This document shows positions 12,501 to 24,500 of a DNA stretch of 64,000 bases, one piece after another (position 1 is the stretch's first letter; every line of letters starts with the position of its first letter). Location of the stretch: contig NC_044552.1 in assembly GCF_007565055.1 (NCBI RefSeq), positions 150,803,859-150,867,858 on the forward strand, written 5' to 3'. The position numbers and the translations under genes are program-made. This DNA comes from Rhinopithecus roxellana (Eukaryota; Chordata; Mammalia; Primates; Cercopithecidae). The notes under the pieces were generated by a model that worked only from the letters and a program-made list of their open reading frames with translations, had not been told where the DNA came from and made no database searches.

Positions 12501-15500
12501 GGGTTTGCTTTTTCCAATTTCTAAGCCCCAAGGGTTTGCCAGATAAAGGCAGAATGGTGATGTCTCTCCTGGAGGGAAGAGGGTCTCATGTGAGCCCTGC
12601 TCACCTCCGAGAGGACCCTTCATCTTGCCTCATCAGCATCTCTTAGACATGCAGTCTTGCCTGTTTGGGCCTCTGACACCCCTCGTGGCCTTAGATGGGG
12701 TTTTGGGGAAACCCAGGGTTCCTACCCCAAGCCCTCATCTGTGCAATTTTCAATACCACCCAGAACGCACACCCTCCAACCAGTGGCCACACACACTGAC
12801 CCAGCTTCCTTCTCTTCCTAGTGACCTTCCTCCAAAACCCTCTCACTCATCTCCTTGTGGAAAACACGACCAGCCAGCACAAAGCACCTCGGAGCTCAGC
12901 AGAGCCTGGCACGAGTGCAGTGGTACAATCTTGGCTCACTGAGACCTCTGCTCCAGAGTTCAAGGGATTCTCCTGCCTCAGCCTCCCGAGTAGCTGAATA
13001 ACAGGTGCAACTGCGGCATCCCCTCCCAGTTCGCCTGTCCTCAGGCCTCTCTGGAACCTCTCTGGTGCCGCTGCCTGAGCCTGGGGCCCCTTCCTCCCTG
13101 GCTCCTCCTTGGCTCCTGCTCCTCTCCCACCCGTGCCCTCACTGTTCTGCCTGACCTCCTGGCCAGGCCACCCTATTCTGTGAGGACTTCGCCATTTGGC
13201 TCCTGCCATCATCACGGGACATCACCTTCCATCTGACAACCAGCCTTCCCAGCTCCCCCTAGGGCCGCACCTTGGACCTTGTCACCTGCCTTTTGGAATT
13301 GATTGTTGTGACACGGTACAGACTCCACATAGCTCCCAGTCACTCCTGGGCGTCAGCGTTTTCTGCTGCTTCCAGTGACCCAGGTGCATCTGACCCTCCC
13401 CCGCATGCTGGCCCCACACATAGGGACCCGAATTGCCACTCCACCCCACCCCTCTGCACTCCCCCTAGGCCGCCTTCTCGGGGACCCCAGCCCCAGCAAG
13501 ACCTTGGAGCCCCCTGCCGCCTCCTGCCCTGGTTCCTCCTGCACCCCACTCCATCTGGACAGCGGTCAGCCTAGACGTGATGCAGATGTGGTCTCTAGGA
13601 CGAAGCCCACCCTGGCCTCCTCTGCTCCCTGACATCCACAGGGTCCCCACCTGCTCACAGGAAACCCACCACTGCCCAGGAAGCCCCAAAGCCCCAAAGC
13701 CCCCTCCACAGACACTGACCCTAGTGACCTGTGACATGTGTGGCTTGTGGTTCACACCGCCACCTCCCATCTTCCGTGGGCTCCTTGGTTCACACTCCCA
13801 CCTCCCATCGCGCAGGGCTCCTTGGATGGCCCTGCGTGTTTACACCCCAGGCCCAGGTACGCGGAGAGGGTGCCTCTGATCACAAGCACGTCTCAATAAA
13901 GGTTTTCAGTCATGAAGAGACTGCTGTCCTAGGGGTAGAGAGTCTCACACCCAGGCTCGGATGGGCGACCTGACTTAAGCAAAACCACACCATCCCAAGA
14001 GAAGGGTGCCCAGAAGGAACCCCGGGTGGTTTCCCACTTTTGCATCATGAATCTGAATAAATGCTCAGAGAAAATACGTCAGACCCAGAGGCGACGTCAC
14101 AGCCCTCTTGGCCCTTCCATCTCTCCCAACTCACCTCTCTTGGCTCTGGCCCATTGACATCTAATGAGCCCCACAGTTGCCTTGACCAGGGACCGCCCCC
14201 CTGCTGCCAGGAAGGGGCCTGGGCTGGGGACTCACCGTTGTTCTGTGTCTGCCAGACTGCATCTGCCACGCCCCACAGGCCTGAGAATACGAAGAACACA
14301 GCCAGCTGGTCAGCACCAGGTCTCCACAGCAGGAGGGCGATCATACAGGACAGATGGGTCACCGCACCTGGGGGTGCAGAGGGGAAACCGCCAGGCAATG
14401 AGGGTCATCATAATGGCCTGGAGGGGCCCGTAGGTGGGTCAGCACTGGAGCAACTGACTCAACCGTCCTCTAGAACCATCCCCTGGAACTGTCCTCTGGA
14501 ACCGTCTCAACCATCTCAATCGTCTCAACCATCTCAACCTTCTCAACCATCCTCTGGAACCATCTCAATGTTTGCTTCATGCTCAGTGTTCCCTTAATGC
14601 TCTGGAAGTCATCTTTTTAGTTGGAACCTTGACATTTAATTTGTGAGCTGGTGTGTATGCGTGCTGCCAGCTCTAAGTCAATGGTCTGCACCACATACCT
14701 GCTGTGTGACCCGCAGCCTCAGCCTGGAGGGCCTTGGGTGTGGTCTGGCATCACGTTGGGAAGGAAGGTCACCCTGTCTGGGCCTGAGGTTGCCCCTAAG
14801 CTAAGAGGGCTTCAAGTCAGAAAGAGAAGGGCCTCCTCATTAGGTATAAGTCGAAGGATCCCAGCCCCTTTCTGAGTGGCCAGGGAATAGGACAAAGTGT
14901 GCCCATGGTTTCATCTGAGCCTTCCAAGTGGGAGCCATGGGGGAAAAAGGGAGGAGGCCACAGACCTCCCAGACAGGTGACATCTGTGGGCCCCTCCTTG
15001 TGACTCGTCTCAGCAGGTCACAGATTTGGGACCCCAGTTTCCACAGGCTGTGGCGTCTCTAGGATGCAGTAACGAGGCTGCCCAATGACGCTCAAGACAC
15101 CACAGAGGAAGAGCAGGGTCTCTGGCAGCGGAAAGGCAGGTCCGCACCGCATGCCCCAGGGCTGCACCACCTTGGGCAAGTCCCTCCACTTCTCCGCTCC
15201 ATGATTTCCTCTCTGTAAGGGGACACTGTCTGCTTCACAGGGCGGCTGTGAAGATGGACAGGAAACCGCAGGCAGAGCCTTTGGGCTCCGTGGCCCTGGT
15301 GGATGCTAGCTGTGTGCCCTTCCTCTGCCTGCACCCCCACACCCAGCCCTGCCTGGGGCATTGACATGCCAGGCGCCATTCTTCTTAGTGCCCGCATTCC
15401 CCATTGTTCATGTGATCTCTGACTCATCCCTTTCCTTCTCTTCCCAAGGAAAATGGAAGGTGCTGTGTGTTTAGGGAGGAGTCTGTGGCCTTAGAAGTTT

Positions 15501-18500
15501 TGTCCTTATCCACGGTGTGAACAGATGTGGAATAGAGCCACCCCAACCCCAGTGTGGCCTTCCGTGACGCCCATGGCCTCACCACTGGCTTCGTGTCCCT
15601 CATTTGCACCTGCAGAGACCCTGCCCCACCCCACCCTGGCCTGGTCACCACACTGAGTGCCCACTTGGAGCAGGCACTTGCTGTGTGGCCTTATGCCGAG
15701 CACAGTGCCTGCCCAGTGACAACTTGGAGACAGTCTGATTCCTGCTTGTCGAGGGGGTGAAGGAAGGACTGAAAGAATGAATGCATCTTACAGGGCATCA
15801 CTGATTTCAAAGCAGTTTCAGGGGCACTTTTCCAGCCCCGTCCTGACTGTGGGCTGCACGCTTTCGCTACTGCAAACCGTTATGACGGCTGGGATTGGGA
15901 CGCACGCTGCTACCTACCCAGCACGTAGAGCACAACCCTGCCCGTGTACTGCGAGACCTTTCCATACAACACGGAGCACAGCGCGTTGGTGGCCGAGAAG
16001 CAGATCATCACGTAGCCAACGAACTGGATGCCCAGGGCGCAGGTGACATAAGACTGGGGAGAGGGATGCAGAGCCATGTCACGGACGCTCCCAGGCCTCC
16101 CACACTCAAGCTGAAGCTGCAGTCGGGTGCTTTGAGCATCTGCTCTGAGATGGCAGACAGGCCAGTGTGGCCTACACCTTCCTCTAGGCTCTGTGGCTCC
16201 CATGCAGGAGAAAAGCTGGTGTTGGTACGAAAATCCTCTTTGGGGAAGAACTAAAAGGAGGCAGTTTGGACAACTCTGGACAAAATTTTTTCTCATATAT
16301 TTCTTGCTATTTGCTGTGAAATGTGCATTATTTTATACGGAAGCCAATATACCCTGCCCTTGCTGGGGCCAATCATTGCCTGTGAGATCTAAAGAGAGTT
16401 TAAAAAAAAAAGAAAAAGAGAGAGAGAGAGAAAATGAAGAGGTTGCCCTGCCACCTCTTCCGGGGCCTCAGCAGCCCAGTAGCCGGCTGCACACGTACTC
16501 TCACACCCACTGCGCCACACTCCCCTCACGGGCAGCCTCGAGGGCGGGCACACAGAACAAAGGCTGAGACGAGTAGACCAGCCACAGCCACATCGGGGGT
16601 GACAAGGACAAGTCCAGTGGAGGAGAAGGAGGGGCTGTCCCCAAAATGCCAAGTGGACCTTTCTGTTATCCTATTTCTACTCTTTCAAGCCCCTAAGATT
16701 CTCCATCAAGGCTGTCCTAAAAGTAGCTTTGCCAGATAAAATTGAGGACACCCACTATTGCCTAGGCACACTCCCGGAGAGACATTTGTGGTTTATCTGA
16801 AATTCAAATTCTACCTGCGGAGGTGCTTTTTATCTCACTAAGTTGTCAGCCTTGCCTGGGAGGGATCTGGGGTGGGGACAGAGCAGGGAAGGCTCCTCTG
16901 GAAGGAGAGCCTCTGCCAGACACAGGCCCATGCTGGTCCGGCTCTGGCCACCAGCTCTCAACAGCTCCCAAGAGAGGCGTCTTTCTTTGCACACCCTGAG
17001 GTGGGGCACCGCCTCCCTCACCTTGAGGGGAGAAGGTGGGCTGAGCAGATGGAGCAGAAGCCTGGAGAGCCACATCGATTTTTAGATTGTGAAGCATGAT
17101 TTGAAAACTAGAGGTGACAGGTGCAGTGGCTCACACCTGTAATCCCAGCACTTTGGGAGGCCGAGGCAGGCGGATCACCTGAGGTTGGGAGTTCGAGAAC
17201 AGCCTGACCGACATGGAGAAATCCTGTCTCTACTAAAAATACAAATTACTCGGGCATGGTGGCATATGCCTGTAATCCCAACTACTTGGGAGGCTGAGGC
17301 AGGAGAATTTCTTGAACCTGGGAGGCAGAGGTTGCAGTGAGCCGAGATGGCACCATTGCACTCCAGCCTGGGCAACAAGAGCATTACTCCATCTCAAAAA
17401 AAGAAAAAGGGGCTGGCTGCGGTGGCTCAAGCCTGTAATCCCAGCACTTTGGGAGGCCGAGACGGGCGGATCACGAGGTCAGGAGATCGAGACCATCCTG
17501 GCTAACCCGGTGAAACCCCGTCTCTACTAAAAAAAAATACAAAAAACTAGCCAGACGAGGTGGCGGGCACCTGTAGTCCCAGCCACTTGGGAGGCTGAGG
17601 CAGGAGAATGGCATGAACCCGGGACGCGGAGCTTGCAGTGAGCCGAGATCCGGCCACTGCACTCCAGCCCAGGCGACAGAGGGACACTCCGTCTCAAAAA
17701 AAAAAAAAAAGGAAAGAAAAGAAAAGAAAAAGGAAAGAAAGAAAGAAAAAAAGAAAACTAGAGGGATAAGGAATTTCAGTGATATTCATGGACTTAATGC
17801 TTTTCCTATATGTAAACTCTAAAGTAAGAGTGCAGGGTGAGGCCCAGGCAGGGATAACATGAATGAGTGTCTGCGGGGTGAGTCAGCGGCAGCTGCCCAT
17901 CCATTTGCTCTGGCTCCTTCCCCAGGAAGACACGGTTCAAGCAAGAAGTTCTCCCTTGAGACAAGAAGTGGACGCTCCTGTGAGTTGGAAGTTACTTGGA
18001 GGTCGAGACGTTGAATCAGAAACTCAGCTATGGTAGTACTGGGAACACAGGACCTCATTCCCCCCAGCCCCAGCCCTGGGCAGGTGACCTGACACACTGC
18101 AGTCCTGCAGGTACAGACACAGGTAAGGCATGATGCCATGCATGGCCTGAGCCACCGGCCCTCACTTTCATTCATACCCTTGTGTATTCGCTGGAGAGGA
18201 ATCCTTGCTGCAATCCACTATACAGAGGCAGTAGAATTAAGAGGCACAGACGTTTATCTCTATATAGCTTGAAAGTCGACAGTAAAGTGGACCAGAAAGG
18301 TGGTGATTTCTTCTCTCCTTCACTTTCCCGTTGAACATCTTGTATGGGTTTGAGGAATGCAGCTATCGTCAGGACAGCCAGGACACCACTCCCTGAAAGG
18401 AAATAGCAAAGGCTTCAGCTTTACAGGGGCCCAGAGGCAGGGTGCCTGGCACAGATTTGCTTCAGTCGCGCATCCTCCTCTCGAGACGGCTAATTCAGAT

Positions 18501-21500
18501 CCAGATTTCAGGTGACATTAGACACGGCACACTTAAGGATCTCAGGTGTCCAGTTGCACTTGATTGTGCTGATTCTCTGATTAGTTCACGACTTACTGGC
18601 TTTCACATGAAGCCTGCCACAATAGGTCAGTATTGTCCTCACCGGCATAAAATACAAAAAATTCCGGAGAGACCTCAGACATCTGAGTGTCCTTAACCAT
18701 TGACTCTGCTTCTCATTCTAATCCCCAAAGCAATTTTTAACAGCAGCCAGCTTTTTATTGATTTTTAGGATAATGATTCCCACAAGGGTACCATTTGCTA
18801 CACTTTTATTTCAAATAAACAATTTTGTGTAAAAGTCCTCCAATAGGAACTGGTTAAAGATATTAAGGGGTATCCCGACTGCGATGGAATGTTGTGCATT
18901 TGAAGAAAATAAAAAAGAAGCTCTTTGTACACAGATGGGGAAATCCCCATCATAAATGGTAAAAAGAGAAAAAACAACCAAGAGGCAGAACTTTGTGTAG
19001 AGTGCGCTACCACTTGAACTAAGTAAGAAAGGACGTAAAGACGTGCTTGTTTAAATGTGCATTAAATATGTCCAGTAAATAAAGCAGACATGGACTTTCT
19101 ATGGGTGCAGAACTTGGTCTGAGGACGGCAGTGAGAGAGAGACTCCCTACTGCACGCCCTTTCACAGTGCAGTGGTTGCCCACCCAAAGGGGTTCATTCC
19201 AAGCCCCCAGTGGATGCCTGAAACCATGGGCAGTGTCAGACTACATGCACCATGTATTTTCACTCTGACAACAGAGACTGCTACTGAGAGACTATAGCCT
19301 AGGGAGCGTCTATGGTGCAGACATGCCAGACAGAGGGAAGGGTCACAGCCTGGGCGGGTGGGCAGGACAGCAAGAGATTTCACCACACTACTCAGAACAA
19401 CTGCAACTTAAACCTTATGAATTATTTATTTCTGGAATTTTCCACTTAAGGTTCTCGGACTGCAGGTCACTGAAGCCACCCAAAATGAAATGGGGACAAG
19501 CAAGACTCCTGGATTTGCATTTTCAACTATATAAATGGGTTATCTATGCAAAAAATATTTTACTATTCATTTCATCCATGAGGAAACATCCTGTACTTTC
19601 TCATAATTCCAAAATGTGATGACTAAATCTCCATCATTTCTGTCCACCACTTTATTATCTGATCCACCTTAATTTCTGTCGATGGAGAACTGATGTTTAT
19701 TTAGGTGTTGCTCACTTTATATAGAAGCCCTTTTGTTCCCTTAATGATTCTAAGTGCCTTCTGTGATATCGTTACATCTCCACTGTTTCTTTCCCACCTG
19801 GCAGTGGTCATGATACACAGTATTTGGGGTATCACAGATTGCTCAAGATTGGTGGCAATCCTTCCCTTCTCTCTGGGCCAGAATCTTTCAGATCGATTCA
19901 TTTCTACCTCCAAGAGCTCAGACCCTGGCTCCTCTGAAGACGACGGGAATGATCTCATCTTACTGTGTCTGACCAACCTTATCTAGCGCTTTCTGTCTCT
20001 CTCAGCATCAGGGTCCTCGTGTGACCCATGCTTGCTGCAGCACGGTGCCCTGGCAGCTGAGCGTTCCTGAAACTGGGAGGTTTTGCAAAGCCAACTGTCT
20101 TCCAAGCTGTGTGCAGAAACAGTGGAATCCTAGCACCTGTCTCAAAAAGCACCATTGTTAACCCGGTTCCACCCAGAAATGCACAGATTTATTTCTAGGC
20201 TTTACTTTCTGTTATCTGACTACTTTCCATCTTGGCTAACCACATTCCCCTTCCCATGTCATGATAATTCCACATTCTCATGAACTTTGTGAAATTCCAT
20301 ATGAAAGCGGGACTCCTGTTGCCACGGTTGTTTCTGGGTCACCCTTCATTTTCCTCTGCGTTGTCCTGGCCACCATGCGGTCTGGCAGGTTGTCACGCCT
20401 GCACAGGAGGCCATAGGGTATTTACGATTGTCAGGGCCCCCTTCCAAGCCGACCCCCTGAGCTGACTGTGTGTAGACTATGTGGAAAAGGCACATTTTTC
20501 CTCCACTCACTGAAGGCAGCGCCTTCTCCACGATCTCGTCTTGTGGGCCAGGACTTCAGTGTCAAGCAGCCCAGTAGGACATGACCTCCAATCTCCCTGA
20601 AAGCCTCTTGGGAGGAGGAGAGGCAGGTCATGGACACAGAAGCCACACCCCTTTGTTCAGAATTATGTGTGTCCAGATGTCATGTGACTCAGAGCCTTCT
20701 GTGGGGCATGAATTGGGGGATACTGCACAGCTGTGTCCTAAATTCTAAAGAGAACGGCTCTTTGCAAGAAACTTGACTATGAGTGGAATGCTCAGAAACC
20801 TGGGAAAGTTACCCAGGGAGAGGGTGTTCTTGTTCTTTTAGGTCCATTTTTCTTTCTTGCTTTGTTTTTCTTTATGGTGACATGGCCTTGCTTTATAGAA
20901 AAGGACACAGATAGGGTCCTGCAGGACTGTTAAGATCACAATAGTAAGACCACTTCTTCATTGATATGTGTGTGATCTCTGCTATACGTAACTTCTAGAC
21001 TTGGACTCCCTCAGGCTGTGGGATTCCATGACCCGAGAACTGTCTGTGATGCATAAATGGCTGGAGCTGTGACCAGAGAGCACCCTGGGGGTGCCCCTGC
21101 AGGGGAGGTGCTGCAGGTAGCAGCCACCTGCGGAGGACAGAGGGCAATGAAGGGCCTGGAAGCCATGGAGAAGCCTGTGCTGTTCCTCTACAGCAGGGGC
21201 CAGCAAACTATGGTCTGTGGGCCAAAGCCTGCCCAAGGCCTGCTTTTGAAAATAAAGTTTTATTGGCACGCAGGCACGCTCATTTGCTTACATGTGGTCT
21301 ATGGCTTTTTCCCACTACAAAGACGATGTTGAGCAGTTGCAACAAGGACCATATGATCCTCAGAAAGATCTTTACATGTAGAAATATTTGCTGTCAGCCC
21401 TTCACAGAGGAAGGCTGCCAGCCCCTACTCCAAAATTCTATTGCTTTGTAGATAGGAGATGTCTTTGTTGGTGGCTGCATGACTGGAACTGGTGGACCTG

Positions 21501-24500
21501 GAAGGAGACCTGAGGGTCTTGACTCAGCTCAATGTCCCCGAGTCCCCCAGCCTCCCAGCTATGTAGAGGAGGTGGTGAGGGGAAGTGTGGGGGAAGCACA
21601 GCCTGGCTGGTCCCCGGGACCATGTTGATGGGAACGTAGGGGCCTGCAGGGAAAACATGACCACGATTCCAAGTCAGCAGAGCCTTGCAGACCAGAGCAA
21701 ACCGTGGCTCCTCCTGACTTCCTGTCCACAACTTCCACTCACTTCTAAAACCCTCAATCTGGGCCTTGCACGCCAGCACCCTCCCCAGGTTGCTCTCCTG
21801 ATGGATGTCAGTAGCCTCTCACTGGCTAAGAGCCTGGTCCAGCCTGCTCCCTGAGCCTCCTGGGGGCCCTGCCACACTCAACACTCTCAAAGCCCCTCCC
21901 CAGCTGACTCTGCAACCCTGGGTGTGCTCCAAGACCCTGGTTTGGTTTTCTGTCTCCTTCCAAGGCTCCAGCTGTCTGCCTGGCCCTCAGAGTTGCTGAA
22001 CCAGGGGTCTGGCTGGACTCCCTTCTCCATAACAATTTTCTCTGCTTTTTGTCCCTAAGAACCTCATGCCTGTCACGATTCCAGTCACCACCTCAGAAGA
22101 TGCCTCCGTGTCCACACTTTCATCAGCCTCTGGCCTGAGCCCTGCACAGCGTCAGACTGCCCATTGGACACTACGCAAGAGTCCCTCTGTGTCCTCAAGC
22201 CAGGTGTTCCCGGCCTGAGCTCATCTTCCTGTCAACCCCAGGACTGTCTTGCTCTTCCCCACACCATGTCCAACCCACACGGACCCTGCTGGCCTCTCTC
22301 TCAGCCCCTCCACCTCTGCCTCCCCCTCCCTGCTCCCTCCTCTGGACTCAGCACTCCGTCCTTAGTGGGTCTCTGCCCGCTGTCCCTCTGTACCTCTAAG
22401 TCATGCTGGCACAGGGTCTGTCTAGGAGGCAAGTCTGCACTTGTCCAGACCCTTTGGCACAACATCGAGGGCCACAGCTAGTCCTGTGCCCCATCTCTGT
22501 CCCTCCACCTTGTCCCCAGCCCTGAGGGCTCCTCCTGGACTTCTTGCCTCCAGGGCCCTCTGGCATCACTTCCCTGCCTGGCCAATCTTGCTCATTGTCC
22601 AGACTCGGTGTAGGGCCCACCAGCCCTTGGAGGCTTTCCTGAAACTTGGTGCTCCAGGGAGATGCGGCTGCAATTCAGCTGGGAACTGTGCTCAGAACAC
22701 CGTCGGACTGAGTCTCGGTTAGTTGGGTGTGTGCCTGTTTCCTTCACTAGGCTCTCAGCTTACTAAAAGCGAGCTTCTAGTCATCAATGTCTGGACCAAG
22801 AAGGTCTAGCATGGCCTAGCACGGCTTCAGTATGCTTTGTCGACTTCTAGCGATTGCTTTACAAGTGCTCACTCAGAGCCTCTGATGTGGAAGTGGCCTG
22901 AGGGGACCTGAGGGGTGGTGCCGCACATCATCTCAGCACAAGGAAAAGCTCTACAGTGCACACGAACCCTCCTCACCTATGACCCTGGCAGAGTGCGGGA
23001 CTTGGTGCTCCCAGAGCTCACAGGTACCAGACCTTTGATCTTTAAGAAGGACCCATTCCAAGGACTTTATGAATGCCCAAATCCAAGAATGACAAAGAAT
23101 ATATATACATATATACAAATACATATGTATGTGTGTATATACGTACATATATATATATATATACACACTTTTTTTTTTTTTTTGAGACAGAGTCTTGCTC
23201 TGTTGCCTAGGCTAGAGTGCAACAGTATGATCTCAGCTCACTGCAACCTCCTCCTCCCGGGTTCAAGCAATTCTCCTGCCTCAGCCTCCTGACTAGCTGG
23301 GATAACAGGTGCATGCCACCATGCTCACTCAGCTAAATTTTGTGTTTTTAGTGCAAATGGGGTTTCACCATATTGGCCAGGCTGGTCTCGAACTCCTGAC
23401 CTCAAGTGATCTGCCCACCTCAGCCTCCAAAAGTGCTGAGATTACAGGTGTGAGCCACCGCGCCTGGCCAAAAAAGAATATATTTAAATTCTTTACAAAA
23501 TGGTTTTTAAAACTCTCTAAATGTGTCCCCTTCAAAGTTGTAATAAACCTTTCACTATAACACTAAAGTCACATATGAAACTATTAACATAACTTTCTCT
23601 ATTAAAATGAACTTCTAAGAACGAGCCTCGTCATGATAATTAACTTCCTCTGGGCAGCCGTTTCACCATGAACTTGCAATGTCTCCAGCTAAGGTGCATC
23701 CAGCACTTGGGAGCACTCGCCCCTCTAGCCTTTCCACAGAAGGTACTCAGTACATTTCTCAGAAAAAAAAAAAAAAAAAGGTAGTTTATAGCAATCGTGG
23801 ATGGTCAGGGTCCCTTGGCCACAGCTGAAACACAAACAGTCAATCCCAGTGCCCTAGCCGGCCACCAAGCTGTCTGTTGTAGTAGCCGCCAGCCCCCTGT
23901 ACTGCTGGGCACTTGCAGTGTGGCCGGGAGACTCAGGAACTGAGATTTTAATCAGTTAAGATGTAAACAACCACAGTGGTTAATGGCTACTGGGTTGGGC
24001 TCTGGAGATGTATAACAATCTCATCACCCCAGGATCCTCTGTTAGACAGCACGGGTGTACTGCCTTTAATTCATAAGAACGCTGCCTGCATGGAATCCAG
24101 ACCAATACATTTTGCAAGGATGTTTCAGAAGAAGGGAGATTCCTTCTACACTGGGGGAGATGGTCTTTGTCAGCCCAGGAAGGAGGCTTGGTTCAGCTTT
24201 GCTGGGGACCCTGCCCTGGGCTGGTGGAGCACGTACCGGTATAGATGCCCAGCAGGGTGTAGACCAGCTGCTGGGAGGGCCTCTGGGTGCTGTTGGTGGT
24301 TGCGGTGGCCATCAAGCAGTCACTGGCCCCACAGGACATGAGCTGCTCTTCTGGGAGGGCCTCTGTGAAGTCAGAGCAGATGGGAGGCATGAGATGACTG
24401 CAAATGTGATGAGATGTAGGTTCTTGAGGAATGAAAGTGATAGTGGAAAGGATGAACACCCGGGGGAGGCATCACTACAGGTCACGTGGAAAGACCCAGT

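Larger units (their letters stand above)
6538..14235 (-). other. UNC93A: UNC93A intron 7
   Basis: This 7.7-kb intron contains the solo LTR (6698-7175), an old L1 3' end (about 9460-10363), an AluS (11222-11515) and a partial Alu (12908-13010). The rest appears unique or too diverged to classify. No additional exon with UNC93A-type coding content was found. Confidence 0.8.
14368..15917 (-). other. UNC93A: UNC93A intron 6
   Basis: This 1.55-kb intron contains the 9/13-bp composite repeat next to the exon 7 acceptor and a MIR-like element near 15165-15270. I see no other structure. Confidence 0.8.
16054..18177 (-). other. UNC93A: UNC93A intron 5
   Basis: This 2.1-kb intron holds the nested AluS/AluY pair (17117-17751) and a short GA-rich tract near 16400-16430. 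Nothing else was recognised. Confidence 0.8.
18393..24236 (-). other. UNC93A: UNC93A intron 4
   Basis: This 5.8-kb intron contains an L1-like fragment (18835-19020), a Tigger-like remnant (19175-19480), a hAT-type nonautonomous DNA transposon (21194-21428), a TA/CA-rich microsatellite (23098-23168) and an Alu (23169-23469). The remaining stretches (19500-21190 and 21430-23090) show nothing I can classify. Confidence 0.75.

Noticed and set aside
14061..14597. 178-codon plus-strand frame
   Set aside because: It is antisense to UNC93A exon 7 and runs through the 9/13-bp repeat (SQPSQPS-type product), so it is a shadow frame.
22951..23166. Tyr/Ile-rich minus-strand frame resembling a membrane peptide
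   Set aside because: It is translated from the TA-rich microsatellite before an Alu.
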